This document shows positions 34,927 through 43,202 of a stretch of 47,852 nt of DNA, piece by piece. The translations under genes were made by a program, and so were the position numbers. The DNA is from Verrucomicrobiales bacterium (GTDB taxonomy: Bacteria; Verrucomicrobiota; Verrucomicrobiia; Limisphaerales; CANJXF01). How positions within the stretch are numbered: position 1 is the stretch's first letter; each line of letters opens with the position of its first letter. The notes under the pieces are model-generated. The model was not told where the DNA came from and did no database searches. It worked only from the letters and a program-made list of their open reading frames with translations. The stretch spans positions 1-47,852 of the forward strand of contig CANJXF010000031.1 of the NCBI GenBank assembly GCA_947478865.1, in the 5' to 3' direction.

Positions 34927-36327
34927 TCAGATTGTTAACAATGCGCGCATGCCGCGCGTCAGGATGTCGTCCACGGCGAGCGCGCAGTTCGCGACGCTGA
35001 CCTCATAGCCCCCTTGGGGATAGGCTTCCTTCACCGGCATGTACCAGGGTCCGCCGTCGCCGTAGGCGGCGGTGGCGACAAACCGGTCGCGGCCCAACTG
35101 CTGGGCGCGGAGTTGGTATTCGACAAAAGCCTCGGCGGGCAAATGCAGGATGGAGAGGGCGTTGACATGCAGGGCGCTGAGGACAATTGGGGTGCCATTT
35201 GCCACGCGCTGCATCCAGCCAAGCGTCATGGCGGGACGGATCCGATCCGCCGGTGCGTTTTTCTTGTTCGCCACCATTTCGCGAAGTTTGTCCGCGACGA
35301 ACACGGGATTGGTCGGCGGCAGGATTTCATGTGTGTTCCAAAGCACTTTGCCAATGGCGGTCCGCGACAGCGATTTTTCGGACGCAACGATGCCCTCGTA
35401 AATCCGCTGGGTTAGCTGGAGGCGCGCTTCGGGCGAACCATCGTTGTATTTTCCCGCGGCGATATTGCCGGCGGCCCCGGTGAAGTAGAGGTGTGAGCAA
35501 CCGGGCTCATCCTTCTGACGCTGCTTGCGCGCGAGGCCGACGAAATCACTGCTCACATGCCCTTGGCCGTAATGGCTCATCGGATGCGTGGCATAGTAAT
35601 GGCAGGCCAGGATCTTCTCGCTACCGTCGTAAAACGCAATCGTTTTGAGCCGCGGATCGATCAGCCCTTCCGGCAGTGCGATCAGTTCCGCATCGCGGCA
35701 GGAACTCCCGCGCATTTGCCGGACTTTGCCATCGGAGCCGAGTGCGACGCGTCGGTTCGAGGCAACTTTTTCCACCCGGCCCTCGCCATGAGCGACGTGA
35801 GTAACGGGGCGGGCTTTTGGCAGGGCGGTCTTGACTGCGGTGCGGGCGCGGTCGAGACATCGGTTGAAAAATTCCACCTCGACCACCCGCAACCCATCCT
35901 GCTGTGCTGCCACGAGTTTCTCCGCATGAAGGCAGACAAACGGGGCATCGTGTTGATGCACGCATTGCACCGCCACTCGTTCAGGTGTGGTGCCTGCGGC
36001 TTCCGCCAGGGCGGTACGCCACGCGACGTGCGCATCATTGAGAATGCCGGTCCAATCCACCGCGCAAATGACGATGGGTTTTCCAACTCCGAGCAGCACA
36101 AAACCAATGGCCTCAAGCTCGTCTTCGCAATCCACGACTGGCTTGATCCAGCCTCCGCAGAGAGGGTGGCCGACGGGCGGTGTCACATCAAACCGGAACC
36201 GGGCGATGCGCAAAGGCGGCATCCTGTCCGCCCCGCGCGCCATCGGGGTCAAGGCAGCGGCGCCAGCCCATAACGAAGACTTCAGGAAATCTCGACGGGT
36301 GATGGGGGAGTTTTCTTTTCGCTTCAT
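34927..36327 (-). CDS. Tat-exported ceramidase-like protein (copy 3)
   Basis: 466 residues with a textbook Tat signal (SPITRRDFLKSSLWAGAAAL, residues 7-26). The ceramidase-type N-domain is more diverged than in the two other copies: IARFRFDVTPPVGHPLCGGW, VAVQCVHQHDAPFVCLHAEK (metal His pair about residue 125), CHYYATHPMSHYGQGHVSSD (about 245-264) and SHLYFTGAAGNIAAGKYNDG. The Tat route implies folding, perhaps with metal, before export. It lies 43 bases after the sialidase-like gene on the same strand. Confidence 0.8.
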   Translation of the reverse strand: MKRKENSPITRRDFLKSSLWAGAAALTPMARGADRMPPLRIARFRFDVTPPVGHPLCGGWIKPVVDCEDELEAIGFVLLGVGKPIVICAVDWTGILNDAHVAWRTALAEAAGTTPERVAVQCVHQHDAPFVCLHAEKLVAAQQDGLRVVEVEFFNRCLDRARTAVKTALPKARPVTHVAHGEGRVEKVASNRRVALGSDGKVRQMRGSSCRDAELIALPEGLIDPRLKTIAFYDGSEKILACHYYATHPMSHYGQGHVSSDFVGLARKQRQKDEPGCSHLYFTGAAGNIAAGKYNDGSPEARLQLTQRIYEGIVASEKSLSRTAIGKVLWNTHEILPPTNPVFVADKLREMVANKKNAPADRIRPAMTLGWMQRVANGTPIVLSALHVNALSILHLPAEAFVEYQLRAQQLGRDRFVATAAYGDGGPWYMPVKEAYPQGGYEVSVANCALAVDDILTRGMRALLTI

Positions 36328-36370
36328 TTCGGTGATTCCAGTTTCATGCCTTTCGACCGCGGGTCGGACT

Positions 36371-37663
36371 TTACTTCGTGTTCAGCTGCGGCAACGGTTC
36401 GACCAGTCGGTTGGGCTTGGTCCAGATCACACGGGCAACGAAGGTCGCTCCCTCCGCCCCGCACGCACGCGAGTCTTTCATGAACATGCCTTCCGAGACG
36501 GTAATCCACGACTCCGATTCGCTGATGGCCGTGGCTCCGAAGTTGCCGAGCTCCGCGCCGCGTTCCGGCACCACGACCTTTTCCGTTCGGCGGATCACTT
36601 GCAGCGTCGCCGGGTTCACTTGCGCCATGAAAAGCGGGGCGCGGTGGCGCATGATGTGGTCGTTGTTCGCCCCGCGCCGCGTGTAGATCAGGAAAAGTCC
36701 GTCGCTGTGCGCGAGCCAATGCTGTTGGGTGTTGTAGCTTCCCAATTCGGTGCCGTCGTCGAAAAGCCAGGGCTTTGGCTCGGCGAACTGCAAACCGTCG
36801 CTGCTCACACTCACGTAACCCCGCTCGTCGTTCCGGAGCGTGAGGAAGTAACGCCCGTGAAACGCGATCAACGATGGTTCGTAAAGCCCGCGGGCGAGGT
36901 TCAATTTTAAGACCGAGCCGTGTCGCACATAGGTCAGCCTCGTGCCGTCAAAGCGGCATTCGGCGACGGTCGTGCTGAAAGGTTCGCGGGAGTCGCGTCC
37001 GATGTAGAGCGGCACCAGCAGTTGGCCGTCGGGCTGCACGAGCCATTGCGAACAGGCATTGCGTGCGAAATTGAACACTTCATCCGGCGGCAATTCGAGC
37101 ACCTGCCAAGGCGACCACCGATCTGTTTTCGAATCGAAAACCGCATAGACCGTCTGGTGCGCGCGGGTCACATCGTCGAGTTGTTCGCCTTTCGGGCTGT
37201 AACGGACCTGGCAGCCGATCGCGAGGAGTTTCCCCTTCGGCGCGTGCCAGCCGGGCGTGACATCGGCGACGCTGATGGTGACGCCATTGGAATGCTTCTG
37301 CCAATCCAGCTCTGGAGGCAGCAAAGGCCCGGTCCACGGCCCATCCGGTTGCGCCCTCCGCATCACGTGGAGACCGGAGTAGTAGTCGGAGATTTTCAGG
37401 TGCTTCTGAATCGTCATCACCACCGCCGGCCCGGCCCGGCCAGTAATGGGAATGGCGGCCGCGCGCGGATGAAACCACAGGAACTGGCCATCGTCGTGTT
37501 TCATCACGGTTTCCAGTTTCACGGTATAATCCGGTGCTGAAGATTCCGCTGCTCGCGCGACAATTCCCGGAGCCTCGGCGCCGTTCACGGCACAGTTGGC
37601 CAAGACAAACAAGCTGCCGATTACCGCAAGCAACAACCGGAAACAGGCCAGGTGGATTTTCAT
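36371..37663 (-). CDS. Secreted sialidase-like (BNR/five- or six-bladed propeller) protein
   Basis: 430 residues with a signal peptide (LLLAVIGSLFVLANCAVNG). Blades are suggested by HPRAAAIPITGRAGPAVVMT, GLHVMRRAQPDGPWTGP, LYEPSLIAFHGRYFLTLRND and GYVSVSSDGLQFAEPKPWLF, and SDGLFLIYTRRGANNDHIMR near residue 320. The YTRRGANND block and the YEPSL block resemble exo-alpha-sialidase-like families. A complete Asp-box (SxDxGxTW) and an Arg triad cannot be confirmed by eye. It could act on sialic acid or other glycosides. It is the second gene of a run from DUF1080 to the ceramidase-like genes. Confidence 0.75.
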   Translation of the reverse strand: MKIHLACFRLLLAVIGSLFVLANCAVNGAEAPGIVARAAESSAPDYTVKLETVMKHDDGQFLWFHPRAAAIPITGRAGPAVVMTIQKHLKISDYYSGLHVMRRAQPDGPWTGPLLPPELDWQKHSNGVTISVADVTPGWHAPKGKLLAIGCQVRYSPKGEQLDDVTRAHQTVYAVFDSKTDRWSPWQVLELPPDEVFNFARNACSQWLVQPDGQLLVPLYIGRDSREPFSTTVAECRFDGTRLTYVRHGSVLKLNLARGLYEPSLIAFHGRYFLTLRNDERGYVSVSSDGLQFAEPKPWLFDDGTELGSYNTQQHWLAHSDGLFLIYTRRGANNDHIMRHRAPLFMAQVNPATLQVIRRTEKVVVPERGAELGNFGATAISESESWITVSEGMFMKDSRACGAEGATFVARVIWTKPNRLVEPLPQLNTK

Positions 37664-37696
37664 GAAAGACGCATCGGCACAGGAGCGCGCTTGTCG

Positions 37697-38560
37697 TTAC
37701 TTCGGGTCCGGCAAGGGATGAAGTTCGATGCGGCGGAAGAAAATCTCCGCGCCCTCGGATTGGAAGATGAGCTGGCCCGATTTTTGGCTGAGCTGGGTGG
37801 CTTGATTCACCCGTTTGCCATTCACGAAGTAATCGAGCGTGTCACCGGCACACACGGCTTCGATATGCGTCCACTCCCCACCGGGACTCTCCACGTCCTG
37901 TTTGCCGCGATAGCCAAGCTTGTCGGCCCAGTCCGGATCACGCCCCCACCAATTGACGCGGCCGGTTTCAAATACTTTGGCCGTGCCCGTGGCGTCCCAG
38001 CACGGCTCTCCGTCGCGGTCCTTCACCACGGTGGCGGTGGCGAAGTATTTCTGGACTGTTCCGTCCGGTTCATAGCCGCCGAGCACCAGCAGATCGCCGA
38101 CCCCGCCTTCGATGATCTGGAACTCGTAGGAGCGCATCCAGGGGCCGTTGAAAGTCTTGGAGAAATAATTCCCGTCGCGGCCCTGACAATGGAGAAGTAC
38201 GCCGCTGTCCTTGGTGGCATTGGTGCGGTTGCCCCAAGTGGCAAGCCCCCAGCGGAATTCCGCCACCAGCCGGTAGTTCGCAAACCGTTGCTTCGTGTAC
38301 AGCCCGCCGAGGAATTGCCCGCTGATGTGAATGGCGGGTGCGCCGTCCACCTGGTCCACGACCCCGAAGACCCGGTGGGGATCCTCCCGGTGAAAATCCA
38401 CAAGCCAGGAGTAGAACGACGACAGATCCCGCCCGTTGAAGAGCCGAATGACCTCTCGGGGCACGATGACCTCAGCGTCGCTGCTGGCAGAACCCGGCTC
38501 CGCCGCGAAGGTCGAGAGAGCAAAACACGTGAGGCACAGGAGGGCAATGAACTTTCGCAT
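37697..38560 (-). CDS. Secreted DUF1080 (3-keto-disaccharide hydrolase-like) protein
   Basis: 287 residues with a signal peptide (MRKFIALLCLTCFALSTFAA). The concanavalin-like DUF1080 domain is marked by EVIRLFNGRDLSSFYSWL, FANYRLVAEFRWG, KDSGVLLHCQGRDGNYFSKT, WMRSYEFQIIEGGVGDLLVL and, near the end, EGAEIFFRRIELHPLP. DUF1080 proteins have been linked to hydrolysis of 3-keto-glycosides produced by Gfo/Idh/MocA-type oxidoreductases; one of these lies at 31953. First gene of a minus-strand run ending at 33305. Confidence 0.9.
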   Translation of the reverse strand: MRKFIALLCLTCFALSTFAAEPGSASSDAEVIVPREVIRLFNGRDLSSFYSWLVDFHREDPHRVFGVVDQVDGAPAIHISGQFLGGLYTKQRFANYRLVAEFRWGLATWGNRTNATKDSGVLLHCQGRDGNYFSKTFNGPWMRSYEFQIIEGGVGDLLVLGGYEPDGTVQKYFATATVVKDRDGEPCWDATGTAKVFETGRVNWWGRDPDWADKLGYRGKQDVESPGGEWTHIEAVCAGDTLDYFVNGKRVNQATQLSQKSGQLIFQSEGAEIFFRRIELHPLPDPK

Positions 38561-38779
38561 GGTTGCAATGATTGGAGTTTTCTTTTTGGGATGCTCCGCG
38601 GCGGGCGGAGAAATTCATCTCATCAGTTTTTCGCAGGCAGATTATGTCTTCCCAATTCCGCCGTCAACCGCGAAGAACTCTCGGCCCTTCGCAGTCATGT
38701 CCCGGGTTCGCCATGAGAAAAATGATCCTCGCGAAAGTGGCCCATTGACAGCGTTCACAGTCGGCCAAATACTGCTTGA

Positions 38780-40879
38780 ATGAACCGTGCCCGCGAGGCC
38801 AACCGGAAAAGTGAATCGCACTCGACAGGGGATGGGGCAAGAAATCTTTCACCTCAGGTCACATGCCAGGGCAATGGTTGTGTGCTCTTGCCAAGTGTCC
38901 GGCTCCTCCCGCTGTTAGTCGTTCTCGCCGTGCTGGCAACTGATCCGTGTTGTGGCTCAGACACGAATGCGGGTGGAAGTGCAGCCATGAAGACTGCAAA
39001 GGTGGCGGCGCGGACCGGAAAACTGTGTTTCGTCGAGCAGCGCTCACCCGCCGGTGTATCGGCCCGCATCCTCGATGGGGAACAACCAATCTTCGAAGGC
39101 ATCGCCCAAGGGACCAGCTTGCTCCTCGTCCAGCCGACGGGCCGGGAGGCGATCAGCTTTCAGGAATCCCAGTGGAAGGATGGGCAACTGGTCCTGACCG
39201 GAGGCAGGACCAACGGCCTCGTGTTTTCGGAATCCTTCCGCATTGTTACCTCTGACTTGATCGAACGCACAGTCTCCGTCACCGCCACGACGGATCAGCG
39301 GTATTTTGTTGATCTGGGCTGGTCGGTAGCGGTTGATGGTGGCTTTTATTCCTTCATCGGCAAGGAGGAGACCACGAAAACTTACACGCCGACCTGCGCC
39401 GGACCGGAGTTCGGCGGCGGTTCGTACCAGACGTTTCCGTTTTTGGGCTGCCGCGCCGGTAACACCCTTTACGGGATCGTTGGCGATTCTCCTGGGCTGT
39501 GGGAAAATCGGTGCTTCTTCCGCTTTGATGTCGAGAAGCGCGTGATGTCCCTTGCCAACGGTGATGGCAGCGCCCGCCGCGTCATCTCGATCCCGCGGGA
39601 ACTGGATGCCACCACCGTTTACCGGGCCGCCTTCGATGGCTGGCAACACATCGAGAGCGGGCAGACGCAGACTTGGAAAACCTGGATCTTCGCCTCGCCG
39701 GTGAAATCCCTTTACGATGTCCAACTCGCCGCGCATCTGGCGCTCGCCAATGCGAAAGGCTTCAACCAGTCGGGCCTCGAAGCCATCCTGCGCAACACTT
39801 CGTATTTGCTGTTGCGACGTAACCTGCTGCGGCCCGAGAGCGATCACCTGTTCATCTCCGGCGTCGGCTACGGTTGGAAGCAGTGGGTGAGTGATGGTTT
39901 CTGGATGAGCCGCGGTCTGGACGACCCGGGTTACGACGCCCAAGCACATGCCGCCGTTTTTTTCGAGCGCATCAATTATGAGGACAACGCCCACTACTAT
40001 CTGATCTGGTCAGCGCTCGTGAAGCGCGCCGGTGGCGAGTTGGATACGCGCACGGTCGGCCGGGCCTACCGTTTCATCCGGGAGCACGAATGCGATGGGC
40101 TCTTCATTCCGCCGCGGATCATCCCGGACAAGCCGATCATGAAAACGTACCACGATCAGCTTCCATATGATGACGATGATGCACCATCTTCCAACCAGGG
40201 GTTCCATTGTGGCGCGCTGCTCGCCGCCAAGGAACTCGGGTTTCCCGTGACCGATGCCGACATTGACCGCGCCATTGCGGGCTACCGGCGCATGTTCAAC
40301 GAGTCGGGCAGCTATTTCGCCACCAGCCTGAAGCAACAAAATCACGTCGGCCAAGACGCTCTTTATGGCGAGGCGCTTACCTTCGCGGTTTTCGGGCGGC
40401 GACTGTTGCCGGACGACATGGTGCGCCGTCACCTGGAAACCTCGGTTCGGATCCAAACGCCCTACGGGATGCGGGTCATCTCGAACCCGGACGGCAGCCT
40501 GCTGGAGGGCCACAGCGGCACCTACGTGTTCGGCGGCTCCTGGTTTCTCAATGACGGGGCGAACTATCTGGACGGCTTGATCCACGGCATGGATTCGAAG
40601 TGGGTGGACGAGCGTCTGCTCTGGCGGCTCGGCAAGGAACTTATCTACATGCCGGCATTCCATGAGTCACTCAACACTGTCAAAGGCCTGCCGCACGGAC
40701 ATCATTTGTACAGCTGGAACTCGGGATTCTGGTGGCTGCGTCGCGAGGTTCGCAAACAGTTAAAACTGTCCGGGACGGATCCACTGGAAGCCCAACTCGA
40801 TTCAGAACTCGGCGTGGTTCGCCATAACGGATTTCTGCAGCTCCAACCGGAAACGGCCCGCTTGCGGCCAAAGGAGTAA
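38780..40879 (+). CDS. Secreted protein with predicted alpha/alpha barrel, possible glycosidase or lyase
   Basis: Up to 699 residues; the first 30 residues look non-natural for a signal, and a start nearer the hydrophobic stretch (LLPLLVVLAVLATDPCCG, about 42-60) is likely. Residues 70-300 look beta-rich (GKLCFVEQRSPAGVSARILD, FGGGSYQTFPFLGCRAGNTL). Residues 310-690 are helical with QWVSDGFWMSRGLDDPGYD, HYYLIWSALVKRAGGELDTR, SSNQGFHCGALLAAKELGFP and LYSWNSGFWWLRREV. This resembles six-hairpin glycosidases. No family or catalytic pair can be named. Confidence 0.65.
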   Translation: MNRAREANRKSESHSTGDGARNLSPQVTCQGNGCVLLPSVRLLPLLVVLAVLATDPCCGSDTNAGGSAAMKTAKVAARTGKLCFVEQRSPAGVSARILDGEQPIFEGIAQGTSLLLVQPTGREAISFQESQWKDGQLVLTGGRTNGLVFSESFRIVTSDLIERTVSVTATTDQRYFVDLGWSVAVDGGFYSFIGKEETTKTYTPTCAGPEFGGGSYQTFPFLGCRAGNTLYGIVGDSPGLWENRCFFRFDVEKRVMSLANGDGSARRVISIPRELDATTVYRAAFDGWQHIESGQTQTWKTWIFASPVKSLYDVQLAAHLALANAKGFNQSGLEAILRNTSYLLLRRNLLRPESDHLFISGVGYGWKQWVSDGFWMSRGLDDPGYDAQAHAAVFFERINYEDNAHYYLIWSALVKRAGGELDTRTVGRAYRFIREHECDGLFIPPRIIPDKPIMKTYHDQLPYDDDDAPSSNQGFHCGALLAAKELGFPVTDADIDRAIAGYRRMFNESGSYFATSLKQQNHVGQDALYGEALTFAVFGRRLLPDDMVRRHLETSVRIQTPYGMRVISNPDGSLLEGHSGTYVFGGSWFLNDGANYLDGLIHGMDSKWVDERLLWRLGKELIYMPAFHESLNTVKGLPHGHHLYSWNSGFWWLRREVRKQLKLSGTDPLEAQLDSELGVVRHNGFLQLQPETARLRPKE

Positions 40880-40980
40880 GTCCTCAACGAGGAGCAATTC
40901 ACGCCAAAACCATCAGTGTAAAATGCAAAGTTTACGCGGCTGGCAGATGAACCCAGTGTCGCGGAGATGTTGTTGATAAC

Positions 40981-42210
40981 ATGAACGGAAGCACTACGCT
41001 GAAATGTATGAAAAGTTCAACTCAACCGGGGCGTTTTTTCCGCATCCTAGCCGTCGGAATGCTGCTGGCCATTAATCTTCTGTCGGGGTCCGCGCAAGAA
41101 TTGCCCGGAGCGAAGACGCAAGTCGAGGCGCGCGGAATTTGGATTCACCCGGAATCTCAATTCAGCGCCGATCCTGAAAAAGGCCGGCAAGAAGTGCGCG
41201 AATTTGTGCGACGCTTCGCCCAGGCCAATTTCAACCTCATTTTGCCGTGGATACGCAGCGTCTATGTTGCCGCGCTCACGGACGAGAATTACCGGAAGTC
41301 CGTTCCCATCGCGGGGTGGGATGCGCTGGGTGAACTCGTGAAAGTTGCACACGAAAGCAACGTTCAGGTTCAGGTTTGGTATTCCTTCACTGATTATCAC
41401 TCACCGGACAGTCCGGACTTCAACCCGAAACTCGGCGGCAATCCCGCGTGGGCCGCGCGCCGGATTGACGAACTGGTGTCCGATAAAACCACTGGAAAAG
41501 TCATCCCGCGTCGGATGAGTGATGTCTGCCCCCTGCACCCGGAAGCGCGAAAGTGGCAGTTGCGCCAGATCGAAACATTGCTTGACCGGTATCCCGCCCT
41601 TGACGGCATTCACATAGAAGAACCGGGCTATGGCACCAAGGGCAACTGCGTGTGCGATCTGTGCCTGGAGTTGTTCAAGAAGATGTACGGCTATCCCGAA
41701 ACCAACTCGGTGGATGGTGTGGAGGCCGAGGACCTGAAGTGCCTCGGCACAACCGATTTCATGCGCCAGTTGGGCGAATTGCTGAACCAACGAAATCCAA
41801 AACTCGTGCTCTCGGCCAACGGCGGCTACTCCTGGCGGGGCGACCGGCGACAGGGCCGGGACTGGGCCCGTTGGGCACACCTGGGCTGGTTGGATTACTA
41901 CGCGGCGCAAGTTTATACCGGCAACCTGAACGATTTTTCATCGCGTGTGCAGACCGTTTGCCGGGATCTCAAACCGGACTGTGCGGTTCTGATCGGCATC
42001 GGCATTGATTGGAGCGGTGGCGGCACAAATACTCTGGAGACCGTGCTCCAAGAAATCGAAACGTCCCGCAAGCTAGGTGCGGATGGGGTTGCGCTGTTTC
42101 ATGGCCGCGCCATAACGGATGCGCATCTCGCCTCCCTGAAGGCAGGTCCATTTCGTGAGCCGGCACGACTGCCGGAACGGTACCGGACTTTGTTGCAGCG
42201 GCGCAATTGA
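40981..42210 (+). CDS. Secreted glycosidase-like family 10 (GHL10-type) protein
   Basis: 409 residues; the signal peptide is RFFRILAVGMLLAINLLSGS, so ATG 40981 or 41008. The TIM-barrel family is suggested by VEARGIWIHPESQF at the mature N-terminus, QANFNLILPWIRSVYVAALT, ALGELVKVAHESNVQVQVWY, VCPLHPEARKWQLRQIETLL, YPALDGIHIEEPGYG (Glu pair after the fourth strand) and WLDYYAAQVYTGNLNDF. A CVCDLC motif follows the IEEPGYG loop and may hold a metal. The actual sugar is unknown. Confidence 0.78.
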   Translation: MNGSTTLKCMKSSTQPGRFFRILAVGMLLAINLLSGSAQELPGAKTQVEARGIWIHPESQFSADPEKGRQEVREFVRRFAQANFNLILPWIRSVYVAALTDENYRKSVPIAGWDALGELVKVAHESNVQVQVWYSFTDYHSPDSPDFNPKLGGNPAWAARRIDELVSDKTTGKVIPRRMSDVCPLHPEARKWQLRQIETLLDRYPALDGIHIEEPGYGTKGNCVCDLCLELFKKMYGYPETNSVDGVEAEDLKCLGTTDFMRQLGELLNQRNPKLVLSANGGYSWRGDRRQGRDWARWAHLGWLDYYAAQVYTGNLNDFSSRVQTVCRDLKPDCAVLIGIGIDWSGGGTNTLETVLQEIETSRKLGADGVALFHGRAITDAHLASLKAGPFREPARLPERYRTLLQRRN

Positions 42211-42323
42211 ACCTGCGCCCAGGAGAGAAACTCGGTCAGACGTCGGAACTGGCCACGACCACGTGTTCACATCGGTTCGCCGGGGTCAAATTCATCAAGG
42301 ATTTGCCTTTCCCGCGGAATGCG

Positions 42324-43109
42324 CTAATCCGGCCTCGTTATTGCGTAATCCTGGTTGCGCAAATGGTTCGGTGCCGGTTTCAGGATCTTGGACGCCACGT
42401 GACCGTCCACAAAGGCGAGGTTGGCTTCGTATTTGAGGGGATCGTGCATCTGCACATAAGCCAGGTGCTGCAAGTTGTAAGTAAAATACTCCGCGTAGGA
42501 GACGGTGAAGTCGCCGACCATCACGAGTTGAGAAACTTCGCGCAGACCCTCGGGCCGGCGGTTCCAAAGCACCTCCGTCGTCTGATACTCGAACGCCGTG
42601 CTGGTTCCTTTCGCATCCAGTATCGCGACTTGATAGGCATAGCTGCTGCCATAAACCTTGTAGAAATTACCCTTGATCGTGTTCGGAAGTCCGGAGCCGG
42701 CGCGATAGCCTTTGTCCAATGGGCATTCGGCCACGAACTCACCCGTGTAACGCGTCAACAACCTTTCTGTATGGCCGTTGGTGCCGTTGTAGGTTTCCTT
42801 TCCGCCCCAGACATAGTAGCGGCAATTCTGATACAGACTGTCCTCAGGCACGGGTTTGTTGTTCTTATTGTATTGTGGCAGGCGCCCATTGTTGTCCGGC
42901 ACGTAAACCATGATGCCCAGTGCGATCTGACGGAGGTTGGAAGTGCACTTAACCTTCTGTGCTTTCTGTTTTGCGCGGCTCAAGGCGGGCAGCAACATCC
43001 CCGCCAGGATCGCAATGATGGCGATTACCACCAGCAGCTCGATCAGCGTGAAGGCCCGGTAAGGCTTCCATGCCCTGAGGCTGTATATCGGGTGTTGTTG
43101 CATGAGCAA
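42324..43109 (-). CDS. Pseudopilin-like protein with DG motif
   Basis: 261 residues (a second ATG at 43103 gives 259). The leader [16 protein letters not shown] precedes [19 protein letters not shown]; then [20 protein letters not shown]. The C-terminal block is [20 protein letters not shown], with DGHV kept. It stands on the minus strand after the 600-residue secreted protein and is separated from it by a strong terminator, so it has its own promoter. The shared inverted repeat is not seen upstream. Confidence 0.88.
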   Translation of the reverse strand: MLMQQHPIYSLRAWKPYRAFTLIELLVVIAIIAILAGMLLPALSRAKQKAQKVKCTSNLRQIALGIMVYVPDNNGRLPQYNKNNKPVPEDSLYQNCRYYVWGGKETYNGTNGHTERLLTRYTGEFVAECPLDKGYRAGSGLPNTIKGNFYKVYGSSYAYQVAILDAKGTSTAFEYQTTEVLWNRRPEGLREVSQLVMVGDFTVSYAEYFTYNLQHLAYVQMHDPLKYEANLAFVDGHVASKILKPAPNHLRNQDYAITRPD

Positions 43110-43153
43110 TCAGGTTCGGTACGATTGGCAGCCAAGCGACATCTTAAAGAAAA

Positions 43154-43180
43154 CACCCAAACCTCAGCGAGGTTTGGGTG
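43154..43180 (-). terminator. Rho-independent terminator of the 600-residue secreted protein gene
   Basis: CACCCAAACCTC-AGC-GAGGTTTGGGTG forms a perfect 12-base stem with a three-base loop. On the minus strand it is followed by TTTTCTTTAAG. It lies 22 bases past the stop codon at 43203. Confidence 0.85.
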
Positions 43181-43202
43181 TCTAATTTGTTTGCCGATAA
43201 TG

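Noticed and set aside
39044-39994. A 316-codon minus-strand open frame within 38780-40879
   Set aside because: It is antisense to a long plus-strand gene with coherent hydrophobic and aromatic blocks; no start signal or family motif.
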